A stretch of 64,000 nt of DNA from Synechococcus sp. NOUM97013 (GTDB lineage: Bacteria > Cyanobacteriota > Cyanobacteriia > PCC-6307 > Cyanobiaceae): NCBI RefSeq assembly GCF_014279815.1, contig NZ_CP047941.1, positions 2,418,001 through 2,482,000 on the forward strand. Direction: 5' to 3'. The position numbers were made by a program, and so were the translations under genes. The notes under the pieces are model-generated. The model did not search any database. It was not told where the DNA came from and was given only the letters and a program-made list of their open reading frames with translations. Shown here one piece after another: positions 1-9,877 of this stretch (positions are counted from its first letter, which is position 1; the number at the start of each line of letters is the position of its first letter).

Positions 1-356
1 AAACGTGTGAGCTGCTCGCCCAGGTGGGCTGCCACATAACGCCAAAGCGGATGCAGCGGTTGCAGCAGATAGGGCGATAGCCGACCGAGAAGAGCGTCTT
101 CCTCAAAGGCATACACCACCCACACCACCGAGAACTGGCGCACCAGAAAGGCGCTGAGGAAATAACGATCCAGGGCCACACCATCCAGCCCCAGCCCTGA
201 GCGCGCGTCGCTGCCGCTCCAGACGCTGAGCATGATGAAAGGCAGCACTCCGGAGAGAGCCCAGAGGGCGATCTCGGCGCGGTACTCGAGCATGTGGGCG
301 TACTGGGACCCCAGCAACACCCGGATGATCCGCCGGTTAAGCCCGAAGATCCGCAT
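1..356 (-). CDS. ABC-2 type exporter permease (partial, runs off window start)
   Basis: Reading the minus strand from the ATG at 356-354 gives an uninterrupted frame to the window edge, beginning MRIFGLNRRIIRV. It continues with a hydrophobic helix (ALSGVLPFIMLSVWSG) and later a tract matching LRQ/QP-type membrane proteins that pair with a NatA-like ATPase. The ATG shares one base with the TGA of the upstream ATPase gene (TGATG), so the two are translationally coupled and this is the membrane subunit of that exporter. Only about 118 residues are visible. The substrate is unknown. The family resembles the DUF990/ABC-2 permeases, but I cannot name the exact subfamily. Confidence 0.7.
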   Translation of the reverse strand, partial: MRIFGLNRRIIRVLLGSQYAHMLEYRAEIALWALSGVLPFIMLSVWSGSDARSGLGLDGVALDRYFLSAFLVRQFSVVWVVYAFEEDALLGRLSPYLLQPLHPLWRYVAAHLGEQLTR

Positions 357-1333
357 CAGACCCGGCCCTGGCGGAACAACCCACCGATCAGTTCCTCAAT
401 CGGCGGATCAGTCACATCCAAATCGCGCACCGCAAAACGTTCCAGCAGCTGGGCCACCACGACAGTGAGCTGATCGCGAGGTACCAGCAGCCGCACATCA
501 CACCCCTCCATCAACTCCAACCGTCCCAAACCAGCCAAAGCTTCCGGCTCCACGGGCGACTCCAACTCCAGCCGCACCTCCCGCTCCGGAGCCAGCTGAT
601 CGGCAAGCACTTCAAGGGGGCCGTCGTGGAACAACCGCCCCTGGTGAATCAGCAGCACCCGGGGGCACAGCGCTGTGATGTCAGCCATGTAATGGCTGGT
701 GAGCAGCACCGTTGCCCCCGTGCGCCGGTTGTACTCGGCCAAAAACTGGCGAACCCGGGCCTGGGCATTCACATCCAACCCCAGCGTCGGTTCATCGAGA
801 AACAACACCTCCGGCTCGTGCAAAAGCGCCGCCAACAGTTCGGCCTTCATTCGCTGACCGAGGGAAAGCTTGCGCACCGGCCGGGTGAGCTCCTCCCCCA
901 GCTCCAGCAAATCCGCCAGCTCGTTGATCCGCCGCCGAGCCACACCATCGGGAATGCCGTAGACGGCCGCATTCACCCGCAGTGAATCCATCGGCGGCAG
1001 ATCCCAGAGCAGCTGCTGCTTCTGACCCATCACCAGAGTGATCCGGCGCAGAAACTCCGCCTGACGGCGCTGCGGCCGGTGCCCCGCCACCTGCACATCC
1101 CCAGCACTGGGGTGAATCAACCCGCAGAGCATCTTCAAGGTGGTGGTCTTGCCGGCGCCATTGGCGCCGAGAAAACCCACCATCTCGCCGGGCTCGATCC
1201 GAAAGGAGACGTCCTGCACCGCCGTCACATCCCGCGTGCGGCGGCGAACGAAATGGCGCAGGGTGCCGGCCAGTCCGGGCTGCTTCTCGGCAACCCGGTA
1301 GATCTTGCTCAGCCCCTCGACCTGAATCACCAA
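356..1333 (-). CDS. ABC transporter ATP-binding protein (exporter type)
   Basis: 325-residue ATPase with all the ABC motifs: Walker A GANGAGKTTTLK near residue 55, signature LSLGQRMKAELL near 157 and Walker B VLFLDEPTLGLDV near 177. The roughly 100-residue C-terminal extension is typical of NatA/CcmA-like exporters that work with an ABC-2 permease. The frame opens with TTG (1333) followed at once by GTG (1330); either could be the start, and GTG gives a product one residue shorter. The start sits 2 bases after the valS stop and the stop overlaps the permease ATG, so valS, this gene and the permease look like one transcription unit. Substrate unknown. Confidence 0.85.
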   Translation of the reverse strand: MVIQVEGLSKIYRVAEKQPGLAGTLRHFVRRRTRDVTAVQDVSFRIEPGEMVGFLGANGAGKTTTLKMLCGLIHPSAGDVQVAGHRPQRRQAEFLRRITLVMGQKQQLLWDLPPMDSLRVNAAVYGIPDGVARRRINELADLLELGEELTRPVRKLSLGQRMKAELLAALLHEPEVLFLDEPTLGLDVNAQARVRQFLAEYNRRTGATVLLTSHYMADITALCPRVLLIHQGRLFHDGPLEVLADQLAPEREVRLELESPVEPEALAGLGRLELMEGCDVRLLVPRDQLTVVVAQLLERFAVRDLDVTDPPIEELIGGLFRQGRV

Positions 1334-1334
1334 C

Positions 1335-4088
1335 TCAGCTCAGGTCCGCCAGGCGCTTGCGGGCCAGATCCGCCTGGGCCTGCTTCTCCGCCAGGTTGGC
1401 CTTGCATTCCGCCACCACCTCCGGCGGTGCCTTATCGGCGAAGTTGGGATTCCCAAGCCGGCCCGCCAGGCCCTTGATCTCCTTCTCGGCCTTGGCGATG
1501 TCTTTCTCGAGGCGGCCCTTGAGCGCATCGAGATCCACCAGGCCTTCGATCGGCAGCAGCACCTGCAGCTCACCGCTCACTCCCGCCAGGGCCTTGGCCA
1601 CCGGAGCCGCATCAGCTTCCGCCGGCGCCATCACCGCCACCGACTCCGCTCGCGTCAAGGCTGTGATGTCGGCCGTGCCCTTGGTGAGCACAGCCGCCAA
1701 CTCGCCGCGGCCCGTAACGAAACGCACCGGCACCGATTGAGAGGGCTTGAGGCCCGCCACCGCCCGCAGGTTGCGCACGAGGCGGATGGCACCAATCAAC
1801 TCCGCGAAGGCGGCTTCCAAGGCATCATCCAGAGCGCTTTCATCCAAGGCCGGCCAGGGCTGCAACGCCAAGAAGGTGGTCTCCGGCTCGCCGGTGACGC
1901 TGTGCCAAAGCTCCTCGGTGAGGTGGGGCATCAGCGGGTGCAGCATCAGGTGCATCTGACTGATCACCTTGGCCAGCACCTGCTTGGCCACCCGCTGATC
2001 AGCCAGGGCCTCGGCTGAGGGGTTCTCACCGGGGTTGAGCCGGCGCTTGCTCAGCTCCAGATACCAGTCGCAGACGTCATTCCAGGCGAACTCATAGAGG
2101 CCCTTGGCCGCTTCACCGAGGCCATAGCTGCTGTAGCGCTGGGCCGTCTCGCGGTTCACCCGGGCCAAACGGGAGAGGATCCAGCGGTCAGCCAGCTGCA
2201 GGGCCGCAGGGGCGGGCTCCCCAAGTTGAGCCGGCGTTTCGCCACCCAGGTTCATCAGGGCGAAGCGGGTGGCGTTCCAGAGCTTGTTGGCGAAGTTGCG
2301 CGAGGCCTCCACCGTGGCGGAGGTGTCCTTCTTGCGGTCGTAGTCCAGGCGGATGTCCTGACCCGCACCCGCCACTTCCCGCACCAGGGCGAAACGAAGG
2401 GCATCGGTGCCGTAACGGTCGATCAGCAGCAGCGGATCGATGCCATTGCCGGCGCTCTTGCTCATCTTGCGGTTCTGCTCGTCCCGCACCAGGCCGTGGA
2501 TGTAGACGTCCTGGAAGGGCATCTCGCCGGTGAAGGCGCCGGCCATCATCGTCATCCGGGCCACCCAGAAAAAGATGATGTCGAAGCCCGTCACCAAAGT
2601 GCTGGTGGGGTACCAGCGCTGCAGGTCAGCGCTGCCCGCATCGGGCCAACCCAGGGTGGAGAAGGGCCAGAGGCCGCTGGAGAACCAGGTGTCGAGCACG
2701 TCTTCGTCCTGCTCGATCTCCGCCGCCGCGCCGTACTCCGCCTTGGCTTTCTCCAGGGCTTCGGCTTCGTTGCGGGCCACCACGTAGGGCGTGGTGTCGG
2801 TGTATTTGCCGTCGGTTTCGCTGATCACGAACCAAGCGGGGATGCGATGGCCCCACCAGAGCTGACGACTGATGCACCAGTCGCGAATGTCGGTGAGCCA
2901 GTCGCGGTAGACCTTCTCCCAGCGCTCCGGGATGAAGCGAGGATCCTGCTTCTCCAGCGCTTCACGGCAGCGGGCGGCCAAGGGCTCGGTTTTGACAAAC
3001 CACTGGGTGGAAAGCAGCGGCTCCACCGGCACCTTGCCGCGGTCGGAATAGGGAACGCTGTGGCGGTAGTCCTCCACCTTCACCAGCAGCCCCAGTTCCT
3101 CCAAGCCAGCCACCACGGCCTTGCGTGCTTCGAAGCGATCCAGTCCCTCGAACTGACCGGCCTCCTTGTTCATGGTGCCGTTCTTGCGCATCACCGTGAT
3201 CTGGGGCAGACCGTGGCGCTGACCGATGGCGAAATCGTTGGGGTCGTGGGCCGGCGTCACCTTGACGCAGCCGGTGCCGAACTCCTTCTCCACGTGGTCG
3301 TCGGCCACGATCGGAATCTCCCGCCCCACAAACGGCAGCGTGAGGGTCTGGCCCACCAGGTGGGCGTAGCGCTCGTCGGTGGGATTCACAGCCACCGCCG
3401 TGTCGCCCAGCATCGTTTCGGGGCGGGTGGTGGCCACCTCCAGGTGGCCGTCGCCGCTGCTGAGCGGATAGCGGAAATGCCAGAGGTGGCCATCCACCTC
3501 CTTCATCTCCACCTCCAAATCACTCACCGCCGAACCAGAGGCGGGGCACCAGTTCACCAGGTACTCACCGCGGTAAATCAGCCCCTGCTCATGCAGGCGC
3601 ACGAAGGCCTCCTTCACCGCCTCACTCAAGCCCTCATCGAGGGTGAAGCGCTGGCGCTGCCAATCCACGGAATAACCAAGGCGGCGCAGCTGGCCCACGA
3701 TGCGGCCTCCGCTTTCAGCCTTCCACTGCCAGGCGCGCTCCAGAAAGGCATCGCGGCCGAGATCGTGGCGGGATTTGCCCTCCTCCTTCAGCTGCTTCTC
3801 GAGGATCGTCTGCACGGCGATCGAGGCGTGATCGGTGCCCGGCAGGCAGAGCACGTTCTTTCCTGCCAGGCGCTGATAGCGCACGATCGTGTCGATCAAA
3901 GCCGTGTTGAACGCATGGCCCATGTGCAGGCTGCCGGTCACGTTCGGCGGCGGGATCACCACAGAGAACGGTTCACCGGGGGCCTTCGAGTCGGGATGGA
4001 ACGCTCCCTGGTCCTCCCAGGCCTGCTGCCAGCGAGCTTCCGTACCAACCGGGTCGTAGGTCTTGGCCAGTTCGGGCACGGGAGGCAT
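1335..4088 (-). CDS. valS: Valyl-tRNA synthetase
   Basis: Charges tRNA-Val. It is a class I synthetase of about 917 residues. It carries the HIGH-type motif [13 protein letters not shown] near residue 55, a large editing (CP1) insertion with [24 protein letters not shown], the KMSKS motif ([14 protein letters not shown]) near 540, an anticodon-binding helical domain and the C-terminal valyl coiled coil ([19 protein letters not shown]). An in-frame ATG six codons upstream (4106) is also possible; neither start has a clear Shine-Dalgarno. It is followed by the ABC exporter genes with almost no gap. Confidence 0.95.
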   Translation of the reverse strand: MPPVPELAKTYDPVGTEARWQQAWEDQGAFHPDSKAPGEPFSVVIPPPNVTGSLHMGHAFNTALIDTIVRYQRLAGKNVLCLPGTDHASIAVQTILEKQLKEEGKSRHDLGRDAFLERAWQWKAESGGRIVGQLRRLGYSVDWQRQRFTLDEGLSEAVKEAFVRLHEQGLIYRGEYLVNWCPASGSAVSDLEVEMKEVDGHLWHFRYPLSSGDGHLEVATTRPETMLGDTAVAVNPTDERYAHLVGQTLTLPFVGREIPIVADDHVEKEFGTGCVKVTPAHDPNDFAIGQRHGLPQITVMRKNGTMNKEAGQFEGLDRFEARKAVVAGLEELGLLVKVEDYRHSVPYSDRGKVPVEPLLSTQWFVKTEPLAARCREALEKQDPRFIPERWEKVYRDWLTDIRDWCISRQLWWGHRIPAWFVISETDGKYTDTTPYVVARNEAEALEKAKAEYGAAAEIEQDEDVLDTWFSSGLWPFSTLGWPDAGSADLQRWYPTSTLVTGFDIIFFWVARMTMMAGAFTGEMPFQDVYIHGLVRDEQNRKMSKSAGNGIDPLLLIDRYGTDALRFALVREVAGAGQDIRLDYDRKKDTSATVEASRNFANKLWNATRFALMNLGGETPAQLGEPAPAALQLADRWILSRLARVNRETAQRYSSYGLGEAAKGLYEFAWNDVCDWYLELSKRRLNPGENPSAEALADQRVAKQVLAKVISQMHLMLHPLMPHLTEELWHSVTGEPETTFLALQPWPALDESALDDALEAAFAELIGAIRLVRNLRAVAGLKPSQSVPVRFVTGRGELAAVLTKGTADITALTRAESVAVMAPAEADAAPVAKALAGVSGELQVLLPIEGLVDLDALKGRLEKDIAKAEKEIKGLAGRLGNPNFADKAPPEVVAECKANLAEKQAQADLARKRLADLS

Positions 4089-4438
4089 GCGCACACAGCC
4101 GCCCATGCTCGCAAAGGGACGGAAGAGCGCACAACACCGTGCGCATCACCCGCCAGCCCACAGTCGATGCTCCTTCAAGCCTCGACTGGTGATCTCTGGC
4201 ATAGGCACTGATCTTCTGCGGGAAAGCGTTCCAACACGAAGGCATCAGCATTGCCACCCCAGAACAAGGCCTGTGACGCTGCGAGTGCTCCGAACCAACG
4301 CAGCGACGCACTCACCGAGCCCCTGCAAGTCGGCATCCGACCGCACGCACCCTCTCCATCAAGGTCAGGGATCTTCCGCAACGTTCAACCAAGACCAACA
4401 AAACAACCGACAATGTTGATCAACACGCTCTCTGACGC
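4089..4438. other. Intergenic region between valS and the lipoprotein gene
   Basis: About 350 bases between divergent genes, presumably holding both promoters. I see no tRNA, long inverted repeat or convincing longer ORF. The last part contains an ATG at 4413 opening a nine-codon frame (MLINTLSDA) whose TGA (4440-4442) overlaps the TTG start of the downstream lipoprotein. This could be a translational-coupling leader or chance. Confidence 0.5.
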
Positions 4439-5668
4439 TTGATCCGAAAGCTCGCCGTCAGTCTGCTGATCACGTCTTGGCTACTCGCAAGCTGCGGGCG
4501 CATCGGCAACGAGATGCCGGTGTTGCTGTATCTGGCCATGGCGATCGACAAGGACGCCAGCATCGACACCAGTACGCAGGCCGACTTCCGCAAAAGGATC
4601 GAGCTGATTGCTGATGACTACCGCAAGATTCATCCGCACGTTCAAGTGCAGTTTGAGCTCTACGAGCACAGCAACCTGCTCAAAGAGCTCAAGCGACGCG
4701 ACGCCTCAGACCTGGGACCGGATCTGATCATCACGGACACACTGCAAGCCAATGAATTGTTTGCAGCCCAGCTGACGGAGGCGGTTCCATTGCCAGAGGC
4801 CAAACGCCTCGACACCGAAACCTCACTCTGGGAACGGGTGCTGCTCAGCAATGGAGACGTCGTGGGGCAGCCCATCGCGATCTTCCCCCAGATCGCCTGC
4901 TTCAACACAACCGTGATTGAGCGAGCACCGGCCACATTGAGCGCCTTGCAGCAAACGGCAACGTCCGGAGCACGCGTCGGGCTGCCGGTGACCTTCGCCG
5001 AATTGCTGTGGTCCGCCAGCAGCCATGGTGCCCTTACAAGCCTGGCGCGGGCCGGAGCCGGCGAGACCCTGTCCACGCAAAACACCGAATCAATCCAGGA
5101 CTGGCTCCTCTGGCTGGAAAACGCCAGTGCCCACAACAACATCACCTTCTTTGAGGACCAGGGCCAGCTGGAGAACTTGCTCAAAGACGAGCAGCTGGAC
5201 TGGGTGAGCTGCAATGCCAACAGCCTGCCGCGACTGCGCGAGGCCCTGGGCGACAAGCTCGGCGTGGCTGCACTGCCCGACGGTCCAGATGGTGCAGCAA
5301 GCCCCGTGAACGACGTCAGAGTGCTCGCGTTGGGCTCCAACTCAAGCGCCCAGCAACGTGCCGCTGCCATCAACCTGACCCACTACATCACCAACGCCAT
5401 GGTTCAGCGCAATCTCTCTCTGCGCTCCCTGGCCTTTCTTCCCGTCAATCCCAACGTCGATATTTCCGACCCAAGCTCCACCACCCTGACGACGCTGGTG
5501 TCAGCCAAAAACGCCGCAACACAACACGAAGCGGATCTGGCAGGGCTCGTCCACCAAGCCGACCGATCTAGCGCTGTGACGCCAACCCTGATCCCCTTGA
5601 TCTTCGGCGCCTCTAATCCACAATCCAGCGCAGATGCGCTGGTCCAGAGCCTGCAAAGCAGACCATGA
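4439..5668 (+). CDS. Extracellular solute-binding lipoprotein (ABC SBP-like)
   Basis: 409 residues. The N terminus is a lipoprotein signal (MIRKLAVSLLITSWLLASCG) with Cys at about residue 19 as the lipid anchor. The mature part resembles family 1 periplasmic solute-binding proteins: an early IELIADDYRKIHPHVQVQFELY strand-helix, then DLIITDTLQANELFAA and a C-terminal helical lobe. TTG is the only start that keeps the signal peptide; an in-frame TGA lies two codons upstream and the next ATG is past the lipobox. No ABC permease or ATPase follows. Instead the stop overlaps the start of an MscS channel gene (ATGA). The ligand is unknown and a role in transport is not shown. Confidence 0.75.
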   Translation: MIRKLAVSLLITSWLLASCGRIGNEMPVLLYLAMAIDKDASIDTSTQADFRKRIELIADDYRKIHPHVQVQFELYEHSNLLKELKRRDASDLGPDLIITDTLQANELFAAQLTEAVPLPEAKRLDTETSLWERVLLSNGDVVGQPIAIFPQIACFNTTVIERAPATLSALQQTATSGARVGLPVTFAELLWSASSHGALTSLARAGAGETLSTQNTESIQDWLLWLENASAHNNITFFEDQGQLENLLKDEQLDWVSCNANSLPRLREALGDKLGVAALPDGPDGAASPVNDVRVLALGSNSSAQQRAAAINLTHYITNAMVQRNLSLRSLAFLPVNPNVDISDPSSTTLTTLVSAKNAATQHEADLAGLVHQADRSSAVTPTLIPLIFGASNPQSSADALVQSLQSRP

Positions 5669-6948
5669 ATGAGCTGCTCTGGGAAATCGTCGGTTGGTTC
5701 GGATACTTACAGCGAAGCGCTGTGGTCAGCCAGGTCCTGCTCATCGCCGGAATCAGTGCGGCCTGGCGACTGAGCGCCCATCAGCGATTGCAGGTAAAAG
5801 CCAATCGATCCCTGCGCCTGTTGTTCGGTCCGATCACTGTGCTGCTTATCGCAGGGCTGATCGGTGCCTTTGGAGGTAAAGCCGGATTGATCAGCTATGC
5901 CGGGTTGTGCTGGCTGGGCTGGAATTCGCTCAGCCTGCTCAGAAAATTGCTGCAGCGATTGATCCCCGCTGAGCAAGTACGTGCACTGGAAAGCCGTCTG
6001 CTTAGGCCGCTTTATCTCGTTGTCGCCGGCCTCAATTTGATCAGTCAATTCGATAACCCAGCCGATCTCGGCGTGATCCAGCTGGGCAACCTTTTCGGGG
6101 TTGCCATCACCTTGAACACATTGATTGGTTCGTTGCTGGTGACTTACTTGCTGTTGGTGGCCAACAAGCCACCTGCTGCAGCTCTGGCCTGGTTGCTGAA
6201 ACAACTGCTGGGCTGCACGGAAAACAGCCGCAAAGCGGTCGAACTCATCATCCGCTACGTGCTGGTGGGCATCGGCGTCTTAGCCGTGAGTTTTCAAATC
6301 GGCTTGAACAGCACAGCCCTGCTGACGATTGCTGGGGGTTTGTCAGTGGGTCTTGGCTTTGGCGTTAAAGAAGTGTTCTCGAACTTCATCAGTGGCATCT
6401 GGCTGTTGTTCGAAGGGTCCGTTCGCCCGGGTGAAATTCTTGTGGTCGATGGAGACCTCTGCGAAGTCCGCAAGCTCGGCTTGCGCGCCACCTTGCTTTG
6501 GCGAGGGAAAGACAATGCCGAACTGCTGATTCCCAATCAGCAGTTCTTCACCGATAAGGCCACCAGTTACACCGCAACCGACCGCATGCGGCGCAGCCAA
6601 ATCCGAGTGGGCGCGGCCTACCACCACGACCCTGAAAAAGTGATCGCCATCTTGGAACAGTCGGCTCTGGGTATTACAAAGCTGCTCGACTATCCAGAAC
6701 CCAAAGCACGTTTAGTGAACTACGGGGAGTCCTCCATTGAATACTCCCTGAGCTTCTGGATGGAAGACCCCATGAGCAATGCAGGGATCAAAAGCGATCT
6801 CAATCGGGCGATCTGGAACGCCTTCCAACGCGAAAAGATTGAAATTCCATTCCCTCAGCGTGTGGACTACATCCGCGAATGGCCCCCTGGCCAAACCGGC
6901 GACCCGCAGCTGAACGATCAGCACCCGAGCGACGCACGCGAGCTGTAA
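5665..6948 (+). CDS. Small-conductance mechanosensitive channel (MscS family)
   Basis: 427 residues with several N-terminal membrane segments, the MscS pore helix (GGLSVGLGFGVKEVFSNFISG, near residue 225), the following beta domain (PGEILVVDGDLCEVRKLGLRATLLW) and the C-terminal alpha/beta vestibule. The family releases solutes during hypo-osmotic shock. It is longer than the 286-residue E. coli MscS because of additional N-terminal helices. The ATG overlaps the lipoprotein TGA by four bases, so the two are co-translated. That partnership suggests regulation of the channel by a lipid-anchored binding protein in the periplasm; this is inference only. Confidence 0.88.
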   Translation: MNELLWEIVGWFGYLQRSAVVSQVLLIAGISAAWRLSAHQRLQVKANRSLRLLFGPITVLLIAGLIGAFGGKAGLISYAGLCWLGWNSLSLLRKLLQRLIPAEQVRALESRLLRPLYLVVAGLNLISQFDNPADLGVIQLGNLFGVAITLNTLIGSLLVTYLLLVANKPPAAALAWLLKQLLGCTENSRKAVELIIRYVLVGIGVLAVSFQIGLNSTALLTIAGGLSVGLGFGVKEVFSNFISGIWLLFEGSVRPGEILVVDGDLCEVRKLGLRATLLWRGKDNAELLIPNQQFFTDKATSYTATDRMRRSQIRVGAAYHHDPEKVIAILEQSALGITKLLDYPEPKARLVNYGESSIEYSLSFWMEDPMSNAGIKSDLNRAIWNAFQREKIEIPFPQRVDYIREWPPGQTGDPQLNDQHPSDAREL

Positions 6949-6949
6949 T

Positions 6950-7585
6950 TCAGGACTGTGAAAGCCGCTGGAGGTAGCCCGCACGGGTGCCGGCATTGAT
7001 CCAGCCCGTGGCGATGGTTTTGCTGTGTTGATGATTCACACGGCCACGATGAATGTGGCTGGGGCCTGCGGGAAAAATCACCAATTTGCCCCGTTCCGCC
7101 TCTTCATGATGCTGCTGCCAGTGAAACTCGGTGCCGGCCTCTTCCACGGAATCGCAATAAAGAATCCAAGCCAGAACGCGGTGCACAGGCTCCGTTGCTT
7201 CGTCGCTGATGGTCCAATCGCAGTGCCATTGGCGAAAGCCTTCTCCAGGGGCATAACGCTGGAGATTGAAGATCGGCAGCACGAAGAGTTCCCGGTCGGG
7301 ACACACGTCTCGGAACAACGGGCGCTCCTGCAGGTAGCGCTCAAGTCCAGCCGTCACGCCACGGAGGATCAGCTCGGCGAGAGCGCAGGCTTCCGGATCA
7401 CTGCGGTCGATCGCAACGAGGCTGATGTCCGTGCTGACTTTGGCGGGCTCCTGATCATTGGCGGAGCCAAAGGCAATGCCAGGACGCTGCAGATCCTGAC
7501 GACGATCAAAAAATGCCATCACGCCATCGGCCACGGAAGCAAAGCCGGCGTTGCTGTAACGCCCGATCAAATTGGAACCATCCAT
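6950..7585 (-). CDS. 2OG-Fe(II) dioxygenase family protein
   Basis: 211 residues with the jelly-roll iron site: HxD in RQWHCDWTISDE (near residue 118) and a distal His followed by Arg in PSHIHRGRVN (near 185), the usual iron and 2-oxoglutarate ligands. The preceding segment (FVLPIFNLQRYAPGEGFRQWH) resembles prolyl 4-hydroxylase-type enzymes. The substrate cannot be told from sequence. It lies 14 bases downstream of, and co-directional with, the small gene at 7600-8055, and is convergent with the MscS gene, ending two bases from it. Confidence 0.8.
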   Translation of the reverse strand: MDGSNLIGRYSNAGFASVADGVMAFFDRRQDLQRPGIAFGSANDQEPAKVSTDISLVAIDRSDPEACALAELILRGVTAGLERYLQERPLFRDVCPDRELFVLPIFNLQRYAPGEGFRQWHCDWTISDEATEPVHRVLAWILYCDSVEEAGTEFHWQQHHEEAERGKLVIFPAGPSHIHRGRVNHQHSKTIATGWINAGTRAGYLQRLSQS

Positions 7586-7599
7586 TTCAGGCCTCGGTC

Positions 7600-8055
7600 T
7601 CAGGACTCGGTCGAACTCCAGGGAATCGTCATCACCCCCTCCAACTGCTGCCAGCGGGCGCGCTCCAGCACCCGTCCAGTCAACCCCACGCGCTCCAGCG
7701 CCTTGGCCACTTGGTCTGGATGAAGCACGGAGGCATCCTCAGGCGCCTGGGACAGCACCAACACCTGCTGATCGGCGGGATCCGCCAGCACCTGCAGCTC
7801 GAGATCCCCGAGTTCCCGCTCAAAGAACACGCGTCGCAACCGGGACGTCAGAGGATCACCCAGTGCCCTGGCGAACTGCTCAAGGCTGTCGCGTTCCCCA
7901 GACAAGCCGCAATTGAGCGCAAGCCAGATCAGCAATTTCGCCCAGCTATCAACCGTCCAAAGCGGCTGGAAACTGTCCCGATGCTGACGGATGAGCTCCA
8001 TCAAGGCGAAATCAACCAACGTGCCCTGCAGCTGATCGGGATCCGGATGGCTCAT
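7600..8055 (-). CDS. Conserved hypothetical protein (cyanobacterial)
   Basis: 151 residues, soluble, with no signal or membrane segment. The N-terminal half is helical and rich in Trp and Leu (LIRQHRDSFQPLWTVDSWAKLLIWLAL). A mixed second half has a short beta-rich segment (LGDLELQVLADPADQQVLVLSQ). I do not recognise a named domain. Codon use matches the neighbours and the frame is clean. It probably forms an operon with the dioxygenase downstream, and is divergent from the 85-residue gene at 8124, leaving a 68-base shared promoter region. Confidence 0.7.
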   Translation of the reverse strand: MSHPDPDQLQGTLVDFALMELIRQHRDSFQPLWTVDSWAKLLIWLALNCGLSGERDSLEQFARALGDPLTSRLRRVFFERELGDLELQVLADPADQQVLVLSQAPEDASVLHPDQVAKALERVGLTGRVLERARWQQLEGVMTIPWSSTES

Positions 8056-8123
8056 GCTGATCCTTACTTGAGGACATCTTCACCCCCGGGGGTCAGACTG
8101 GTGCAGCGCCTGTCCGCCTGACC

Positions 8124-8381
8124 ATGACCCTGGATCTCAACGATCCCGAACTCGAGTTCTCCGATCTGGTGTACGCCTATCAGAGCTGGGTGATGGCGAT
8201 CATCAACGACGAGAAGCTCGAAGGCGAGGACATCCTTCTCACCGATGAAATCGCTGAAGACGCTCTGAATGCGATGCGCTTCCTCCCAGGGGAGGTCACA
8301 AGCGCCATCGAAACTTCGCTCGCACGCGTCTACGACGTGGATGCCGATGAACTAGCTGCCTTGCTCTTCCCCGAAGACTGA
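8124..8381 (+). CDS. Small acidic conserved hypothetical protein
   Basis: 85 residues, strongly acidic and helical (EFSDLVYAYQSWVMAIINDEKLEGEDILLTDEIAEDALNAMRF compressed in its first half, ending in ELAALLFPED). No signal peptide, metal motif or recognised domain. Codon use is normal for the chromosome and the gene sits 38 bases before the dehydrogenase gene in the same direction, so they may be co-transcribed. The function is unknown. Confidence 0.65.
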   Translation: MTLDLNDPELEFSDLVYAYQSWVMAIINDEKLEGEDILLTDEIAEDALNAMRFLPGEVTSAIETSLARVYDVDADELAALLFPED

Positions 8382-8419
8382 GCCCAGCAGCGAAACTGCA
8401 CTCGAGCTGCCATCGCCGC

Positions 8420-9340
8420 ATGGGCTGGACCATCGACGACATGCCTGATCAACGGGGGCGCATTGCCCTTGTGACAGGTGCCAACAGCGGACTGGGCCTG
8501 GAGACAACCCGGGCCCTGCTCAAAGCTGGTGCCACGGTGTTGATGGCTTGCCGCAGCCGCCGCAAAGGGGAAGCAGCCCGCTCGCAACTGCTGGAACTGG
8601 GCTCCTCTGGCGTTGACCTGCTCCACCTGGATCTTGCTGACCTGGCCAGCGTGGAGGCCTGCATCGATGAGGTGCAATCCCGTTATGGACGACTGGATTT
8701 GCTGATCAACAACGCGGGAGTGATGGCACCACCGCGCTTGCTGAGCCAACAGGGCCATGAGATGCAGTGGGCCGTCAATCACCTCGGACACTTCGCACTC
8801 ACCAACGCCCTGCTGCCTCTGATGGAAGGCCGAGAGCTGGCGAGGGTGGTCACGGTCACGTCCGGCGCTCAGTATTTCGGCGCAATTGGTTGGGATGACC
8901 TCAACGGAGAGCGCCGCTACGACCGCTGGAAGGCGTACTGCCAGAGCAAACTCGCCAACGTGATGTTCGCGATCGAGCTGAACGAACGGCTTGAACAACG
9001 CGGAAGCTGCGTTCGCTCCCTAGCCGCCCATCCAGGACTGGCCAGAACGAATCTGCAACCGATGTCGGTGGCGGCATCAGGAGCCTGGCAGGAAGCCATG
9101 GCCTATCGCCTGATGGATCCGTTGTTCCAGAGCGCTGCACAGGGTGCCCTTCCTCAGTTGCATGCCGCCACCAGCCCCACGGCCAAGGGAGGCGAGCACT
9201 ACGGCCCAGGACAATTTGGCGGCATGCGCGGCGCCCCCAAGCAACAACCGATCGCACCCAGTGCACGCATTGCCAAGGATCGCGAACGCCTGTGGCAAGT
9301 CAGCGAAACGCTGATCGAAACCCGCAGCAACGCGGCCTAA
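8420..9340 (+). CDS. Short-chain dehydrogenase/reductase
   Basis: 306 residues of the SDR superfamily. It has the Rossmann glycine motif TGANSGLGLET near residue 18, the NNAG motif (LLINNAGVMAPP) near 95, a catalytic Ser before the active-site pair and YxxxK as YCQSK near 175. The general layout is that of the retinol dehydrogenase/protochlorophyllide reductase-like branch of SDRs. It presumably uses NADP(H), given the basic CRSRRK after the second strand. The substrate is unknown. The stop is seven bases before the Fur-family gene, consistent with an operon. Confidence 0.85.
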   Translation: MGWTIDDMPDQRGRIALVTGANSGLGLETTRALLKAGATVLMACRSRRKGEAARSQLLELGSSGVDLLHLDLADLASVEACIDEVQSRYGRLDLLINNAGVMAPPRLLSQQGHEMQWAVNHLGHFALTNALLPLMEGRELARVVTVTSGAQYFGAIGWDDLNGERRYDRWKAYCQSKLANVMFAIELNERLEQRGSCVRSLAAHPGLARTNLQPMSVAASGAWQEAMAYRLMDPLFQSAAQGALPQLHAATSPTAKGGEHYGPGQFGGMRGAPKQQPIAPSARIAKDRERLWQVSETLIETRSNAA

Positions 9341-9347
9341 GAGGACC

Positions 9348-9743
9348 ATGGAGCAACCAGGATCCACTGCCACCCAGCGTCAGCAGCTGCTTCTGGACGA
9401 ACTGCGGCGGAGTGATAGTGAAATGAGCGGGCAACAACTGCATCGGCAGCTGGAAGGCCGCCCCGGCGCGATGGGCCTGGCAACCGTGTACCGAAACCTG
9501 CGCAAGCTTCAGCAATGCGGAAAGGTGAGGTGTCGCCATCTGCCGAACGGTGAAGCGCTGTATGCACCCGTGGATCGCGATGAGCACCATCTCACCTGTG
9601 TGAACTGCGGATCAACGCAAACACTCGAGCAGTGCCCCATCCATGGCATTCACGTGAATGCGCCGGAGACGAGCAACTTTCACCTGCTCTTTCACACCCT
9701 GGAATTTTTTGGACTGTGCGATAACTGCCGCCAGGACCGCTGA
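9348..9743 (+). CDS. Fur-family metalloregulator (Zur/PerR-like)
   Basis: 131 residues. The winged-helix N-terminal half has the recognition helix MGLATVYRNLRKL (near residue 43). The C-terminal half has two CxxC pairs (CVNC and CDNC) forming the structural zinc site, and a metal-sensing His cluster (DRDEHHL). Family members repress metal uptake or oxidative-stress genes with Fe, Zn or peroxide as signal. Sequence alone does not settle whether this is Zur, PerR or Fur. It follows the SDR gene by seven bases, and no metal transporter is adjacent in this window. Confidence 0.85.
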   Translation: MEQPGSTATQRQQLLLDELRRSDSEMSGQQLHRQLEGRPGAMGLATVYRNLRKLQQCGKVRCRHLPNGEALYAPVDRDEHHLTCVNCGSTQTLEQCPIHGIHVNAPETSNFHLLFHTLEFFGLCDNCRQDR

Positions 9744-9877
9744 AGACAGGCATCCACCAGGCAAACCAAAAAACCGCAACCCAGCAACGCAACAAGACCA
9801 AATCGAGAAGCGTGAGATTTGATACGCCATGAACTGCGCCGGGTGAGCCATGACCAAGGCATCTTCGAACCACCCCG

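Noticed and set aside
2226-4211. Long plus-strand frame (661 codons) opposite valS
   Set aside because: It is antisense to a fully supported class I synthetase, has a His/Gly/Ala-rich composition typical of GC-rich shadows, and has no domain.
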